NCBI RefSeq assembly: GCF_002102185.1
Contig: NZ_LQOW01000031.1
Span: 496,001 to 560,000, forward strand
Length of the DNA: 64,000 nucleotides
Reading direction: 5' to 3'
From: Mycobacterium fragae
GTDB lineage: Bacteria; Actinomycetota; Actinomycetes; Mycobacteriales; Mycobacteriaceae
Under the pieces are notes generated by a model. The model had not been told where the DNA came from and did no database searches. It saw only the letters and a program-made list of their open reading frames with translations. The number at the start of each line of letters is the position of its first letter. The first letter of the stretch is position 1. Made by a program: the position numbers and the translations under genes. Below are positions 55,027 through 63,468 of this stretch, piece after piece.

Positions 55027-55833
55027 ATGAGCGGACCGCAAGGGCCCAACCCGACGCAGCCGTGGCAGAAGCCCGAGGGCGAGGATCAGCCGTCGACGGG
55101 CGGAGAAAAGACCGAGCAATCCTCGCCGTGGCAGCAGCCCTCCGGCGAACAGCAGACCTGGCAGACGCCCATCGGGGAGCAGCCGACCTGGCAGACCCCG
55201 ATAGGGGAGCAGCCCACCTGGCAGGCCCCCGCCTACACGCCCAGCGAGTATCCGCAGTATCAGCAGCAGCCGGCCCAGTACTACCCACCGTCGCAGCCGT
55301 TCCCGCAGCCCACCGGCTACCCGCAGCAGGAGCAGCAGCCCGGCGCACAGCCCGGCCAGTACGCACAGCCGGGGCAATACGGCCAGCCTGGGCAGTACGG
55401 GCAGCCGGGGCAATACGGCCAATATCCGCCGGGTCAGTACGGCCAGTACCCGCAGCCCGGCGCCTACGGCCAGCCCCCAGGGGCGCCCGGCGCCAAGGGG
55501 TCCCGACGGGTGATCGGCACGGTGATCGGCGTGTTCGCGGCCATCGTCGTTGCGGTTGTTTTGGTGCTGGGCTTTTGGGCGCCAGGGTTTTTCGTGACAA
55601 CCAAGCTCGACGTCAACAAGGCGCAGGCGGGTGTGCAGCAGATCCTCACCGACTCCACCAACGGGTACGGCGCCAAGAACGTCAAGGACGTCAAGTGCAA
55701 CGACGGTAAGGACCCGACGGTCAAAAAGGGCGGCACCTTCGACTGTGACGTCAGCATCGACGGCACCAAACGTCAGGTGACCGTGACCTTCCGGGACAAC
55801 AAGGGCACCTACGAGGTCGGCCGGCCCAAGTAG
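55027..55833 (+). CDS. DUF4333 domain-containing membrane protein, Pro/Gln-rich
   Basis: 268 residues, ATG. A disordered cytosolic N-terminal half rich in Pro, Gln, Gly and Tyr (1-~157) contains two full and one partial TWQTPIGEQP decapeptides and then GQYGQP hexapeptides. One membrane helix (~160-187, VIGTVIGVFAAIVVAVVLVLGFW) leads to an external DUF4333 domain with two cysteines (VKCNDG, FDCDVSIDG) likely in a disulfide. Orthologue of Rv2091c; function unknown. Confidence 0.88.
   Translation: MSGPQGPNPTQPWQKPEGEDQPSTGGEKTEQSSPWQQPSGEQQTWQTPIGEQPTWQTPIGEQPTWQAPAYTPSEYPQYQQQPAQYYPPSQPFPQPTGYPQQEQQPGAQPGQYAQPGQYGQPGQYGQPGQYGQYPPGQYGQYPQPGAYGQPPGAPGAKGSRRVIGTVIGVFAAIVVAVVLVLGFWAPGFFVTTKLDVNKAQAGVQQILTDSTNGYGAKNVKDVKCNDGKDPTVKKGGTFDCDVSIDGTKRQVTVTFRDNKGTYEVGRPK
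55156..55235 (+). repeat. 30-bp in-frame tandem repeat coding TWQTPIGEQP
   Basis: Units at 55156-55185 and 55186-55215 and a partial one from 55216 start ACCTGGCAG. The repeat codes the decapeptide twice, then TWQAPA. Copy number may vary between strains, as in other coding minisatellites. Confidence 0.8.
55354..55462 (+). repeat. Degenerate 18-bp tandem repeat coding GQYGQP
   Basis: From 55354 the codons for Gly-Gln-Tyr recur about every 18 bp (GQYAQP, GQYGQP twice, GQYGQY, then PPGQYGQYPQP). Codons differ between copies, so the repeat is old. Confidence 0.75.
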
Positions 55834-55844
55834 CGGCCGGCTCC

Positions 55845-56801
55845 TCAGCCCGGCAGCGCGTCCAGCGCCTTCTGCAGCCGGGCGATCGACGACCCGACGC
55901 CGTAACGCTTGGCGAGGTCGGCAACGCGCCGCGGATGCGCGGCCGCCAGCGGCAGGGCATCGGTAGGCGTCGAGAGCTTGACGGGAGCGTCAAGGGCCAC
56001 CCGCACCACCGGGCCCGCGGCCTCGACATAGTCGGCGGCCTTGCGCAGCTTGGCTCTGACACCTTTGGACAACGACGATTTCGGGTCCTCGACGGCGTTC
56101 AGGATTCCCGCCAGCGAGCCGTGCTGAGCCAGCAACGTGGCCGCGGTCTTCTCGCCGATGCCGGGTACGCCGGGGAGCCCGTCGGAGGGGTCGCCGCGCA
56201 GCAACGCCAGTTCGGCGTAGGCCGCGCCGGCCCGTTCGGCGGGCAGGTCAAAGCGCTCGGCCACCTCGCGGGGGCCCAACAACGTGGCATTGGTCAGCCC
56301 GCGTCCGAGGTAGAGCACCCGTACCGAGACCGGGTCGTCGCCGACCACCTGCAGCAGGTCGCGGTCGCCACTGACCACGACGACGGGGTCGCGTCGTTCC
56401 CGCGCCGCCAGCGTGCCGATCACGTCGTCGGCTTCAAAGCCCGCCGCGCCGCCTGTGCAGATGCCGAACGCGTCGAGGATGTCCTCGATCATCTCCACCT
56501 GCGGGGACAACTCGTCGGGCACCTCCTCGACGTCGGGCTCCCCGTCGGGATTTTCCTGCTCGACGCGGTGCGCCTTGTACGACGGGATGGCATCGACCCG
56601 GAACTGCGGGCGCCAGTCCAAATCCAGGCACACCACCAGCCGTCCCGGTCGTTGCCGGGTGATCACCAACGCCAGCGAGTCCAGGAACCCCCGCACGGCG
56701 TTGACCGGGCGGCCGTCGGGCGCGGTGATCGACGACGGGACCCCGTAGAAGGAGCGAAACCACATGCTGGCCCCGTCGAGCAGCAGCAGAGGTGCGGACA
56801 T
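55845..56801 (-). CDS. 5'-3' exonuclease (FEN/PolA-N type)
   Basis: 318 residues from ATG 56801 (MSAPLLLLDGASM), 18 bp from the divergent pepE; frames beyond are shadow. Structure-specific 5' nuclease like the N-terminal domain of Pol I: acidic clusters in LLLDGASMWFR, CLDLDWRPQFR, GFEADDVIGTLA, and VVSGDRDLLQVV, plus the helix-hairpin-helix GDPSDGLPGVPGIGEKTAATLL. Orthologue of Rv2090. A stand-alone flap nuclease beside Pol I, probably for RNA primer or flap removal. Confidence 0.93.
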   Translation of the reverse strand: MSAPLLLLDGASMWFRSFYGVPSSITAPDGRPVNAVRGFLDSLALVITRQRPGRLVVCLDLDWRPQFRVDAIPSYKAHRVEQENPDGEPDVEEVPDELSPQVEMIEDILDAFGICTGGAAGFEADDVIGTLAARERRDPVVVVSGDRDLLQVVGDDPVSVRVLYLGRGLTNATLLGPREVAERFDLPAERAGAAYAELALLRGDPSDGLPGVPGIGEKTAATLLAQHGSLAGILNAVEDPKSSLSKGVRAKLRKAADYVEAAGPVVRVALDAPVKLSTPTDALPLAAAHPRRVADLAKRYGVGSSIARLQKALDALPG

Positions 56802-56819
56802 GCCCGATATCCTGCCAGC

Positions 56820-57947
56820 GTGACCGGCAACCGATTCGACGCACAGGTTTATGCCCGCCGAATTGCGTCGGCGGGCGCGGCCGCCGGGGCCGCGGGCCTC
56901 GCCGGCCTGGTGATCACCCCCGGGTATGACTTGCGCTATCTGATCGGGTCCCGCGCGCAGACCTTCGAGCGGCTCACCGCGCTGGTGTTGCCGGCCTCCG
57001 GTGAGCCGACCGTCGTGGTCCCGCGGCTGGAGCTGGCCGCACTCAAGGAGTCCGCCGCCGCGGATCTGGGCCTGGCAGTGCGTGATTGGGTCGACGGCGA
57101 CGACCCCTACCAGCTGGTCGCGACGGCGCTGGGCGGCGCCCCGGCGGCCACCGCGGTGACCGATTCCATGCCGGCGCTGCACCTGTTGCCGCTGGCCGAT
57201 GTGCTTGGCGCGTTGCCGGTGCTGGCCACCGGCGTGCTGCGCGAGCTACGGATGGTCAAGGATTCCGCTGAGATCGACGCGCTGCGCAAGGCCGGGGCGG
57301 CCATCGACCGAGTCCATGCCCGGGTGCCGGAGTTCCTGGCGCCGGGGCGAACCGAGGCCGACGTCGCCGCCGACATCTCCGAAGCGATTCTGGCCGAGGG
57401 GCATTCGGAGGTGGCCTTCGTCATCGTCGGCTCCGGGCCGCACGGCGCAGACCCGCATCACGAGTGCTCGGAGCGCGAACTTCGGCCCGGGGACATCGTC
57501 GTGGTCGACATCGGCGGCGCATACGAGCCGGGCTACCACTCTGACTCGACCCGGACCTACAGCATCGGCGAACCGAACGCCGAAGTGGCACAGCACTATT
57601 CGATGCTGCAACGCGCGCAGCGCGCCGCGGTCGATATGGTCCGGCCGGGTATCACCGCCGAACAGGTGGACGCCGCCGCCCGCGAGGTGCTGGCCGAGGC
57701 AGGCTTGGGCGACTATTTCGTGCACCGGACCGGGCACGGTATCGGGTTGTCGGTACACGAAGAGCCCTACATCGTTACCGGCAACGATCTGCCGCTGGCC
57801 CCGGGGATGGCGTTTTCCGTCGAACCCGGCATCTATTTCCCCGGCCGGTGGGGGGCCCGCATCGAGGACATCGTGGTGGTGACCGACGACGGTGCCATTT
57901 CCGTCAACAATCGACCGCATGAGCTGATCGTCGTGCCGACCTCCTGA
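56820..57947 (+). CDS. pepE: Xaa-Pro dipeptidase family M24 (PepE)
   Basis: 375 residues from GTG 56820 (VTGNRFDAQVYARR), equal to Rv2089c; the open frame upstream is antisense to the exonuclease. Creatinase N-terminal domain, then the pita-bread fold with metal ligands in VVVDIGG and YHSDSTRT (Asp), HRTGHGIGLSVHEEP (His), FSVEPGIY (Glu) and ARIEDIVVV (Glu). Cytosolic. Cleaves dipeptides with C-terminal Pro. Confidence 0.95.
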   Translation: MTGNRFDAQVYARRIASAGAAAGAAGLAGLVITPGYDLRYLIGSRAQTFERLTALVLPASGEPTVVVPRLELAALKESAAADLGLAVRDWVDGDDPYQLVATALGGAPAATAVTDSMPALHLLPLADVLGALPVLATGVLRELRMVKDSAEIDALRKAGAAIDRVHARVPEFLAPGRTEADVAADISEAILAEGHSEVAFVIVGSGPHGADPHHECSERELRPGDIVVVDIGGAYEPGYHSDSTRTYSIGEPNAEVAQHYSMLQRAQRAAVDMVRPGITAEQVDAAAREVLAEAGLGDYFVHRTGHGIGLSVHEEPYIVTGNDLPLAPGMAFSVEPGIYFPGRWGARIEDIVVVTDDGAISVNNRPHELIVVPTS

Positions 57948-57968
57948 CCCGCCAGCTACGCTCGTGCG

Positions 57969-58634
57969 ATGACCGATCACGACCGCGCCGCTGCCCGGCG
58001 AGAGATCACCGATGCGCTACTCACCGCGCTGGAACGCCGACATGAAGTGCTGGACCTGATCGTGGAGGCCGACGACCGGTCGTCGGCGGTCGACGGCCTG
58101 ATCGCCCTGCTGGGCACGTCCCGGCTGGGCGCCGAGGCGGTCATCGGCATGTCGTTCGATCAACTGACCAAGGATTCGCGCAGGAAGATCGCCGCCGAAC
58201 TCGAGGACCTCAACAACCTGTTGAGTTTCACGTTCAAAGACCGGCCGGCCAGCTCCGGGGACACCTTGGTCCTGCGCCCATTTTCGGGCGAGGTGGACCG
58301 GGACATTTTCGCCGCGCGCACCGACGACATCGGCGCCGCCGGCGACGGCTCCGGCGGCCCTGCCGGTGGCCTCGACGACGAGATCCGCTCGGCGCAGGAA
58401 CGATTCGACGCCGAAGAGGCCGCATGGTTTGTCGCGCTCGACGGCGAACAGAAGGTCGGGATGGTGTTCGGCGAGCTCGCCGACAACGAGGTTCACGTCC
58501 GGATCTGGATCCGTCCCGACTGCCGGCACCGGGGTTACGGCACCGCCGCGCTGGCCAAGTCGCGACCAGAGATGGCCGCGTATTTCCCTGCGGTGCCGCT
58601 GGTGATCAGGGCGCCCGGCGCCACGCTCGTCTAG
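57969..58634 (+). CDS. GNAT-like acetyltransferase with GyrA-type coiled-coil N-terminus
   Basis: 221 residues, ATG. Residues ~12-76 (ITDALLTALERRHEVLDLI ... FDQLTKDSRRKIAAELEDL) align by eye with the C-gate coiled coil of gyrase/topoisomerase IV subunit A (ALxxLDEVI ... LDMQLRRLTxLE). After a Gly/Asp-rich linker, residues ~145-210 have a GNAT-like pattern, VGMVFGELADNEVHVRIWI and RHRGYGTAALA (acetyl-CoA loop). The role of the coil is unknown. Convergent with the NYN gene, overlapping by 4 bp. Confidence 0.75.
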   Translation: MTDHDRAAARREITDALLTALERRHEVLDLIVEADDRSSAVDGLIALLGTSRLGAEAVIGMSFDQLTKDSRRKIAAELEDLNNLLSFTFKDRPASSGDTLVLRPFSGEVDRDIFAARTDDIGAAGDGSGGPAGGLDDEIRSAQERFDAEEAAWFVALDGEQKVGMVFGELADNEVHVRIWIRPDCRHRGYGTAALAKSRPEMAAYFPAVPLVIRAPGATLV

Positions 58635-59494
58635 GTGTCGCGGTGCAGCCGCACCATGCGGGTGGTGCTGCTTTCGTCCAGGTCCACGAGGTCGCTGCGG
58701 GACCGGAGGAAGTCGCTGAATGAGCGGAAGCCCAGCGACTTTTCACTGAACGACGGGTCCATTCGCTTCATCTGCGCCTTGACCGCCGAATTGTGCAGCC
58801 ATTCGGCGTCGTCCTTCTCGTGTCCGATCCGCAGTGCTCGTTCGAGCAACCCGGTGGCCGCGGCTTGCGGGTCGGGCGCCTCGGCCTCCTCGTCGGCCTC
58901 CGCTTTGGTGCGCCGGGTCCGTTTCCTCGGCGCCGCGTTCTCGGTGCCCGAGACACCGGGCAGCGCGTCATAGCTGACGAACTCGTCGCAGGCGGCGGTG
59001 AGCGAGCGGCTGGTCGAACCGGCCACGCCGATCCCGACGACGTAGCGCCCCAGGCGCTTACACCGCTGCGCGAGCGCGATGTAGTCGGAGTCCCCGGCAA
59101 CGATGACGACGTGGGTGAGGTCGGGCAGCCGGAACATGTCTTCGACCGCGTCGACCGCTAGCCGGATATCGGCGCCGTTCTTGCCGTAGGCCGCCGCTGG
59201 AAACAGCTGCACCAAATCGACTGCCCGGCCGACAAGTTGGCCGCGGTAGCCGGCGTTGACTTCCGAGGACCAGTCGGCGTAGGCCTTCGTCAGCACCAGA
59301 GTTCCGAACGATGAAGCGAAATCGATGATCGCACCGACATCGACGGTCGCGTTCACCAGCCGCTCGGGATCCTTGTCGAATCCGCGCGCCTTGTCTCGCT
59401 GAAACGAGTTGCGCCCGTGCACCTCGTCGTAACGCGACATCACGATGTTGTCGAAGTCGAGGTAGACCGCGACCCGGGTCGCCGGCTCGGTCAT
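58631..59494 (-). CDS. NYN-domain RNase-like protein with C-terminal OST-HTH/LOTUS domain
   Basis: 287 residues, ATG at 59494. N-terminal NYN/LabA (PIN-like) nuclease fold with metal Asp residues in VAVYLDFDNIV, NGADIRLAVDAVE and VAGDSDYIALA. A Lys/Arg/Glu-rich linker (~190-212) leads to a LOTUS/OST-HTH-type domain (~213-287): SAVKAQMKRMDPSFSEKSLGF and FRSFSDFLRSRSDLVDL. LOTUS domains bind RNA, some preferring G-quadruplexes. Probably an RNA endonuclease. Close to the gene after it on the same strand (6 bp). Confidence 0.87.
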   Translation of the reverse strand: MTEPATRVAVYLDFDNIVMSRYDEVHGRNSFQRDKARGFDKDPERLVNATVDVGAIIDFASSFGTLVLTKAYADWSSEVNAGYRGQLVGRAVDLVQLFPAAAYGKNGADIRLAVDAVEDMFRLPDLTHVVIVAGDSDYIALAQRCKRLGRYVVGIGVAGSTSRSLTAACDEFVSYDALPGVSGTENAAPRKRTRRTKAEADEEAEAPDPQAAATGLLERALRIGHEKDDAEWLHNSAVKAQMKRMDPSFSEKSLGFRSFSDFLRSRSDLVDLDESSTTRMVRLHRDT

Positions 59495-59500
59495 GGCGTC

Positions 59501-59914
59501 TCAGCCTTTGCCACGAGCCAGCAGATCCGAGGATCCCAGCACGCGTTCCACCTGCACCTCGATGACCACCCGCCGGGGGTTGGGCCGCGGAGTGCGGTAA
59601 CGCTGCGCGTAGCGCAGCTCGGCGTCGCGGACGGCATCGATCTCGCTGTTCACGCTGGCCCGCCCTTCCAGCGACAGCCAGCGGGCGCCGTCGACCTGGC
59701 TGAGCACCGCGATCCCGCCACGTTGGGCGTTCACCGCCTTCTGAGAGCCGCCGCTGGTGATGACGCGCGCGATGTGTGTCCTGGGGTCGAAGGTGAAACC
59801 CACCGCCACCACATGCGGCGAATTGTCGGCGCGCAGCGTGGTCAACATGGCGAGATGGCGTTCGGTGAGAAACGCCAGCGCGTCGTTGGTCAGCCGGGCG
59901 GTGGAGTTTGCCAT
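59501..59914 (-). CDS. F420-dependent biliverdin reductase homologue (Rv2074 type)
   Basis: 137 residues from ATG 59914 (MANSTARLTND); GTG 59917 is adjacent. Split beta-barrel pyridoxamine-oxidase-like fold. HLAMLTTLRADNSPHVVAVGF, ITSGGSQKAVNAQRGG and RYAQRYRTPRPNPRRVVIEV are nearly identical to Rv2074, which was shown to reduce biliverdin-IX alpha with F420H2. F420 is made by mycobacteria. Follows nothing upstream on its strand and precedes the NYN gene by 6 bp. Confidence 0.93.
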   Translation of the reverse strand: MANSTARLTNDALAFLTERHLAMLTTLRADNSPHVVAVGFTFDPRTHIARVITSGGSQKAVNAQRGGIAVLSQVDGARWLSLEGRASVNSEIDAVRDAELRYAQRYRTPRPNPRRVVIEVQVERVLGSSDLLARGKG

Positions 59915-59949
59915 CACCGCTCACGCTAGCGCAGGCAATAATCGGGGCC

Positions 59950-60699
59950 GTGGATGACACGGGCGCTCCGACGGTGCTGATCCTCGGCGGGCGCAGCGAG
60001 ATCGGCACCGAACTCGCCCAGCGGCTGGCTCCCGGCGCGACGGTTGTGCTCGCCGCACGCGGCGCCGACCGGCTTGGCGAGCAGATCGCGGCAGTCCGCG
60101 CCGCCGGGGCGACGGCGGTCTACGCCCGGGAGTTCGACGCCGACGACCTGGACTCCCACGGCACGCTGGTCACGTCGATCATCGCCGACCACGGCCCGCT
60201 CGACACCGCGGTACTGGCGTTCGGGGTCCTCGGGGATGCGGCTCGCGCCGAGACCGATGCCGCGCACGCGGTGGCCGTCGTGCACACGGACTACGTCGCG
60301 CAGGTGAGCCTGCTCACGCATCTGGCTGCGGCGATGCGGCGCGCCGGTCGCGGGACGCTGGTGGTCTTCTCCTCGGTGGCCGGGGTGCGGGTGCGCCGGG
60401 CCAACTACGTGTACGGCTCGGCGAAGGCCGGCCTGGATGGCTTCGCCAGCGGGCTGGCCGACGCGCTGCACGGCACTGGGGTGCGGCTGTTGATCGTGCG
60501 GCCCGGGTTCGTCATCGGGCGGATGACGCACGGTATGACGCCGGCGCCGCTGGCCAGCACTCCCGCTCAGGTGGCCGCCGCGACGGCGCGGGCGCTACGC
60601 AAGCGGCGGCGCACGGTGTGGGTGCCGTGGGCATTGCAGCCGATGTTTTTCTGCTTGCGGCTGTTGCCGCAGTTTATCTGGCGCAGGATGCCGAGATGA
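59950..60699 (+). CDS. SDR family oxidoreductase, decaprenylphosphoryl-type reductase homologue (Rv2073c)
   Basis: 249 residues from GTG 59950, the length of Rv2073c; divergent from the biliverdin reductase gene with 35 bp between. Cofactor loop ILGGRSEIGTELA, VFSSVAGVRVRRANYVYGSAKAG with catalytic Ser, Tyr and Lys, and RPGFVIGRMTHGM. The C-terminal VPWALQPMFFCLRLLPQFIWRRMPR is hydrophobic with a basic end, like DprE2-type SDRs. Substrate unproven. Overlaps cobL (ATGA). Confidence 0.88.
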   Translation: MDDTGAPTVLILGGRSEIGTELAQRLAPGATVVLAARGADRLGEQIAAVRAAGATAVYAREFDADDLDSHGTLVTSIIADHGPLDTAVLAFGVLGDAARAETDAAHAVAVVHTDYVAQVSLLTHLAAAMRRAGRGTLVVFSSVAGVRVRRANYVYGSAKAGLDGFASGLADALHGTGVRLLIVRPGFVIGRMTHGMTPAPLASTPAQVAAATARALRKRRRTVWVPWALQPMFFCLRLLPQFIWRRMPR

Positions 60700-61871
60700 T
60701 CGTCGTTGTGGGAATTGGCGCCGACGGCATGGCGGGCTTGTCGGAGGTGTCGCAGTGCGAATTACGCAGGGCCACAGTTGTTTACGGATCAGCGCGGCAA
60801 CTCGACTTGCTCGATGACACGGTGGCGGCATCTCGCCGGCAGTGGCCGTCGCCGATGCTGCCTGCCCTGCGCACGTTGCTCGATGGCCACCGCGAGGACG
60901 TGCACGTGCTGGCCAGTGGCGACCCACTGCTGCACGGCATCGGCAGCACGTTGATCCGGCTGTTCGGGCCTGAGCGGGTGACGGTGTTGCCGCACGTCTC
61001 GGCGGTGACGCTGGCGTGCGCGCGGATGGGTTGGACGGTGCAGGACACCGAGGTGATCAGCCTGGTCTCGGCGGCGCCGCGGACCGCGGTGCGCCGCGGC
61101 GGCCAGGCGATCGTGTTGTCGAGCGACGGAACCACACCCAAGGCGCTGGCGATGCTGCTCGATGCGTATGGCCGCGGCGACTCCGAGTTCAGCGTGCTCG
61201 AACAGCTCGGGGGCCCGAAGGAGCGCCGCCGCGACGGCACCGCCAGGGAGTGGGCTACTGACTCGCCGGTCGACGTCGACGATCTCAACGTGATCGCCAT
61301 CCGCTACCTCCCCGATGAGCGGACGGCGTCCTTGCCCGACGATGCGTTCGTCCACGACGGGCAGATCACCAAACAGAGCATGCGGGCGGTGACGATGGCG
61401 GTGTTGGCGCCGCGGCCGGGGGAGCGGTTGTGGGACGTCGGTGCCGGCTCGGGCAGCATCGCCGTCGAGTGGTGCCGCAGCTGGCGCGGCTGCGCCGCGG
61501 TGGCGTTCGAACGTGACGAGCGGCGCCGGGTCAACATCAGGGCCAACGCCGCAGCCTCAGGCCTGGAAATCGATGTCCGTGGCGAGGCGCCCGGGGCGTT
61601 CGACGGCGCGCCCGAGCCGTCTGTCATCTTCATCGGAGGCGGGCTGACTCAGCCCGGTCTGCTCGACGCGTGCCTCGATCAGCTGCCCGCCGGTGGCCGC
61701 CTGGTGGCCAACGCCGTCACGGCTGAGTCGGAAGCCGTTGTGGTGCAAGCACACTCGAAGCTGGGCGGCACGCTTCGCCGCTTTCAGCATTACCGGGGCG
61801 AGCCGCTGGGGGGCTTCACCGGTTGGCGCCCGCAGCTGCCGGTCACCCAGTGGGCGGTGACCAAGCAATGA
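60696..61871 (+). CDS. cobL: Precorrin-6Y C5,15-methyltransferase (decarboxylating)
   Basis: 391 residues from ATG 60696, 4-bp overlap with the SDR. Two-domain cobalamin enzyme: a tetrapyrrole methylase (CbiE) domain (1-~205, VVGIGADGMAGLSE, LASGDPLLHGIG, VTVLPHVSAVTLACARMGW) and a CbiT domain (~235-391, LWDVGAGSGSIAVEWCR). Methylates C5 and C15 and removes the C12 acetate carboxyl. Overlaps cobM. Orthologue of Rv2072c. Confidence 0.96.
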   Translation: MIVVVGIGADGMAGLSEVSQCELRRATVVYGSARQLDLLDDTVAASRRQWPSPMLPALRTLLDGHREDVHVLASGDPLLHGIGSTLIRLFGPERVTVLPHVSAVTLACARMGWTVQDTEVISLVSAAPRTAVRRGGQAIVLSSDGTTPKALAMLLDAYGRGDSEFSVLEQLGGPKERRRDGTAREWATDSPVDVDDLNVIAIRYLPDERTASLPDDAFVHDGQITKQSMRAVTMAVLAPRPGERLWDVGAGSGSIAVEWCRSWRGCAAVAFERDERRRVNIRANAAASGLEIDVRGEAPGAFDGAPEPSVIFIGGGLTQPGLLDACLDQLPAGGRLVANAVTAESEAVVVQAHSKLGGTLRRFQHYRGEPLGGFTGWRPQLPVTQWAVTKQ

Positions 61872-62617
61872 CGGTGTACTTCATCGGCGCGGGACCAGGT
61901 GCCGCCGACTTGATCACCGTGCGCGGCCAACGGCTGCTCGAAAGGTGCCCGGTGTGCCTGTATGCCGGCTCGATCATGCCCGATGACCTGCTGGCGCTCT
62001 GCCCGCCCGACGCGAAGATCGTCGACACGGGACCGCGCACACTGGAACAGGTCATCACCGAGATCGCCGACGCCGATGCCGCCGGCCACGACGTGGCGCG
62101 GCTACACTCCGGCGACCCGTCGCTGTACAGCGCGCTGGCCGAACAATGCCGTCGACTCGACGGGCTCGGTATCGGCTACGAAATCGTGCCCGGCGTACCG
62201 GCTTTCGCTGCGGCCGCCGCCGCGCTGGGCCGCGAGCTCACCGTCCCCGGGGTGGCCCAGACGGTGACACTGACCCGGATCGCGACGGTGTCGACTCCGA
62301 TGCCGCCCGGTGAGGATCTGGCGACACTCGCGAAGGCCGGTGGAACTTTGGTGCTGCACCTGGCCGCCGCGCAGATAGATGCGATCGTGCCGCAGCTGCT
62401 GGGCGGCAGCTACCGTACCGAAACACCCACGGCGGTAGTGGCTTTCGCCAGCTGGCCGCAGCAGGTCGTACTGCGCGGAACTCTGGGCGATATCGCCGGG
62501 CAGATGCACGATGCCGGGATCACCAAGACCGCCGTCATCATCGTCGGCGATGTGCTGGCCGCCGAGGGATTCACCGACAGCTACTTGTATTCGGTAGCAA
62601 GGCGAGCGCGACACTGA
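61868..62617 (+). CDS. cobM: Precorrin-4 C11-methyltransferase
   Basis: 249 residues, ATG in an ATGA overlap with cobL; the longer frame is shadow. Tetrapyrrole methylase: VYFIGAGPGAADLITVRG, LYAGSIMPDDLL, HSGDPSLYSALAEQ, IVPGVPAFAAAAAALGREL, and the C-terminal VIIVGDVLAAEGFTDSYLYS. Moves one SAM methyl to C11 in the aerobic-type B12 pathway. The TGA shares one base with cobK. Confidence 0.97.
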   Translation: MTVYFIGAGPGAADLITVRGQRLLERCPVCLYAGSIMPDDLLALCPPDAKIVDTGPRTLEQVITEIADADAAGHDVARLHSGDPSLYSALAEQCRRLDGLGIGYEIVPGVPAFAAAAAALGRELTVPGVAQTVTLTRIATVSTPMPPGEDLATLAKAGGTLVLHLAAAQIDAIVPQLLGGSYRTETPTAVVAFASWPQQVVLRGTLGDIAGQMHDAGITKTAVIIVGDVLAAEGFTDSYLYSVARRARH

Positions 62618-63381
62618 TGCGGGTATTGCTGCTCGGCGGCACCGCCGAGGCGCGCACGCTGGCAGCGAGGCTGCATGGCCGTGTCGACGTCATCAGCTCG
62701 CTGGCCGGACGCGTGCCGGACCCGGCGCTTCCGGTTGGCCCGGTGCGGATTGGCGGATTCGGCGGTGTCGAGGGCCTGCGAAAGTGGCTGCGCGACGAGC
62801 ACATCGACGCGGTCGTCGACGCCACCCATCCGTTCGCGGCCACAATCACCGCGCATACCGCCGAGGTTTGTGGGGAACTAGAGCTGCCTTATCTCGTGCT
62901 GGCCCGTCCCGCGTGGGATTCGGGCGATGCCGTCGTGGTGAGCTCGGATGTGCATGCAGCCGAAGTGGTGGCCAGTCAACGGTTCTCCCGGATATTTCTC
63001 ACCACTGGCCGATCCGGTGTGGCGGCCTTCGCGGAGAGCGACGCGTGGTTCTTGATCCGGGCCGTCACCGCGCCCGACCCCGGCATGCTGCCGCGCCACC
63101 ACCAACTGCTGCTGTCTCGCGGGCCGTATGACTATGACGGAGAATATGCGTTGCTGCAGGAGCACCGGATCGACGCGCTGGTCACCAAGAACAGCGGCGG
63201 CGATATGACGCGGGCCAAGCTGGACGCCGCCGCGGCGCTCGAGGTGCCGGTGGTGATGGTGGATCGCCCGCCGCTGCCGGCCGGGGTGATGACGGTGGGA
63301 ACCGTCGACGAGGCTGCCGAATGGGTCCGCCTCCGGCCGCGCGAGCCGATTGAGGATGCAGGTCGAGATGAGCAGCCTTAG
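62617..63381 (+). CDS. cobK: Precorrin-6A reductase
   Basis: 254 residues, ATG sharing one base with the cobM stop. NADPH-dependent reductase of precorrin-6A. VLLLGGTAEARTLAARL at the start, VDATHPFAATITAHTAEVC, PAWDSGDAVVV, ILTTGR-like IFLTTGRSGVAAF and LVTKNSGGDMTRAKLDAA near the end are CobK signatures. Reads as the last gene of the cobL-M-K run; the C-terminal ~20 residues are acidic and variable. Orthologue of Rv2070c. Confidence 0.96.
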   Translation: MRVLLLGGTAEARTLAARLHGRVDVISSLAGRVPDPALPVGPVRIGGFGGVEGLRKWLRDEHIDAVVDATHPFAATITAHTAEVCGELELPYLVLARPAWDSGDAVVVSSDVHAAEVVASQRFSRIFLTTGRSGVAAFAESDAWFLIRAVTAPDPGMLPRHHQLLLSRGPYDYDGEYALLQEHRIDALVTKNSGGDMTRAKLDAAAALEVPVVMVDRPPLPAGVMTVGTVDEAAEWVRLRPREPIEDAGRDEQP

Positions 63382-63454
63382 CGTCACCTGAGCCCCGACG
63401 ACGAAGGTGTCCCGGAGGTTCACAGCGTTTTCCCAGCGTAGAGGCACAGCCGGT

Positions 63455-63468
63455 GTCACCATAGTGAC
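63455..63468. promoter_or_regulatory. Palindrome directly before the cyclase gene
   Basis: GTCAC (63455-63459) and GTGAC (63464-63468) form a 5-4-5 palindrome touching the GTG start at 63469. It could be an operator or part of a 5' hairpin. No ribosome binding site is evident between it and the start; the nearest purine run, GGAGG, is ~52 bp up. Confidence 0.35.
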
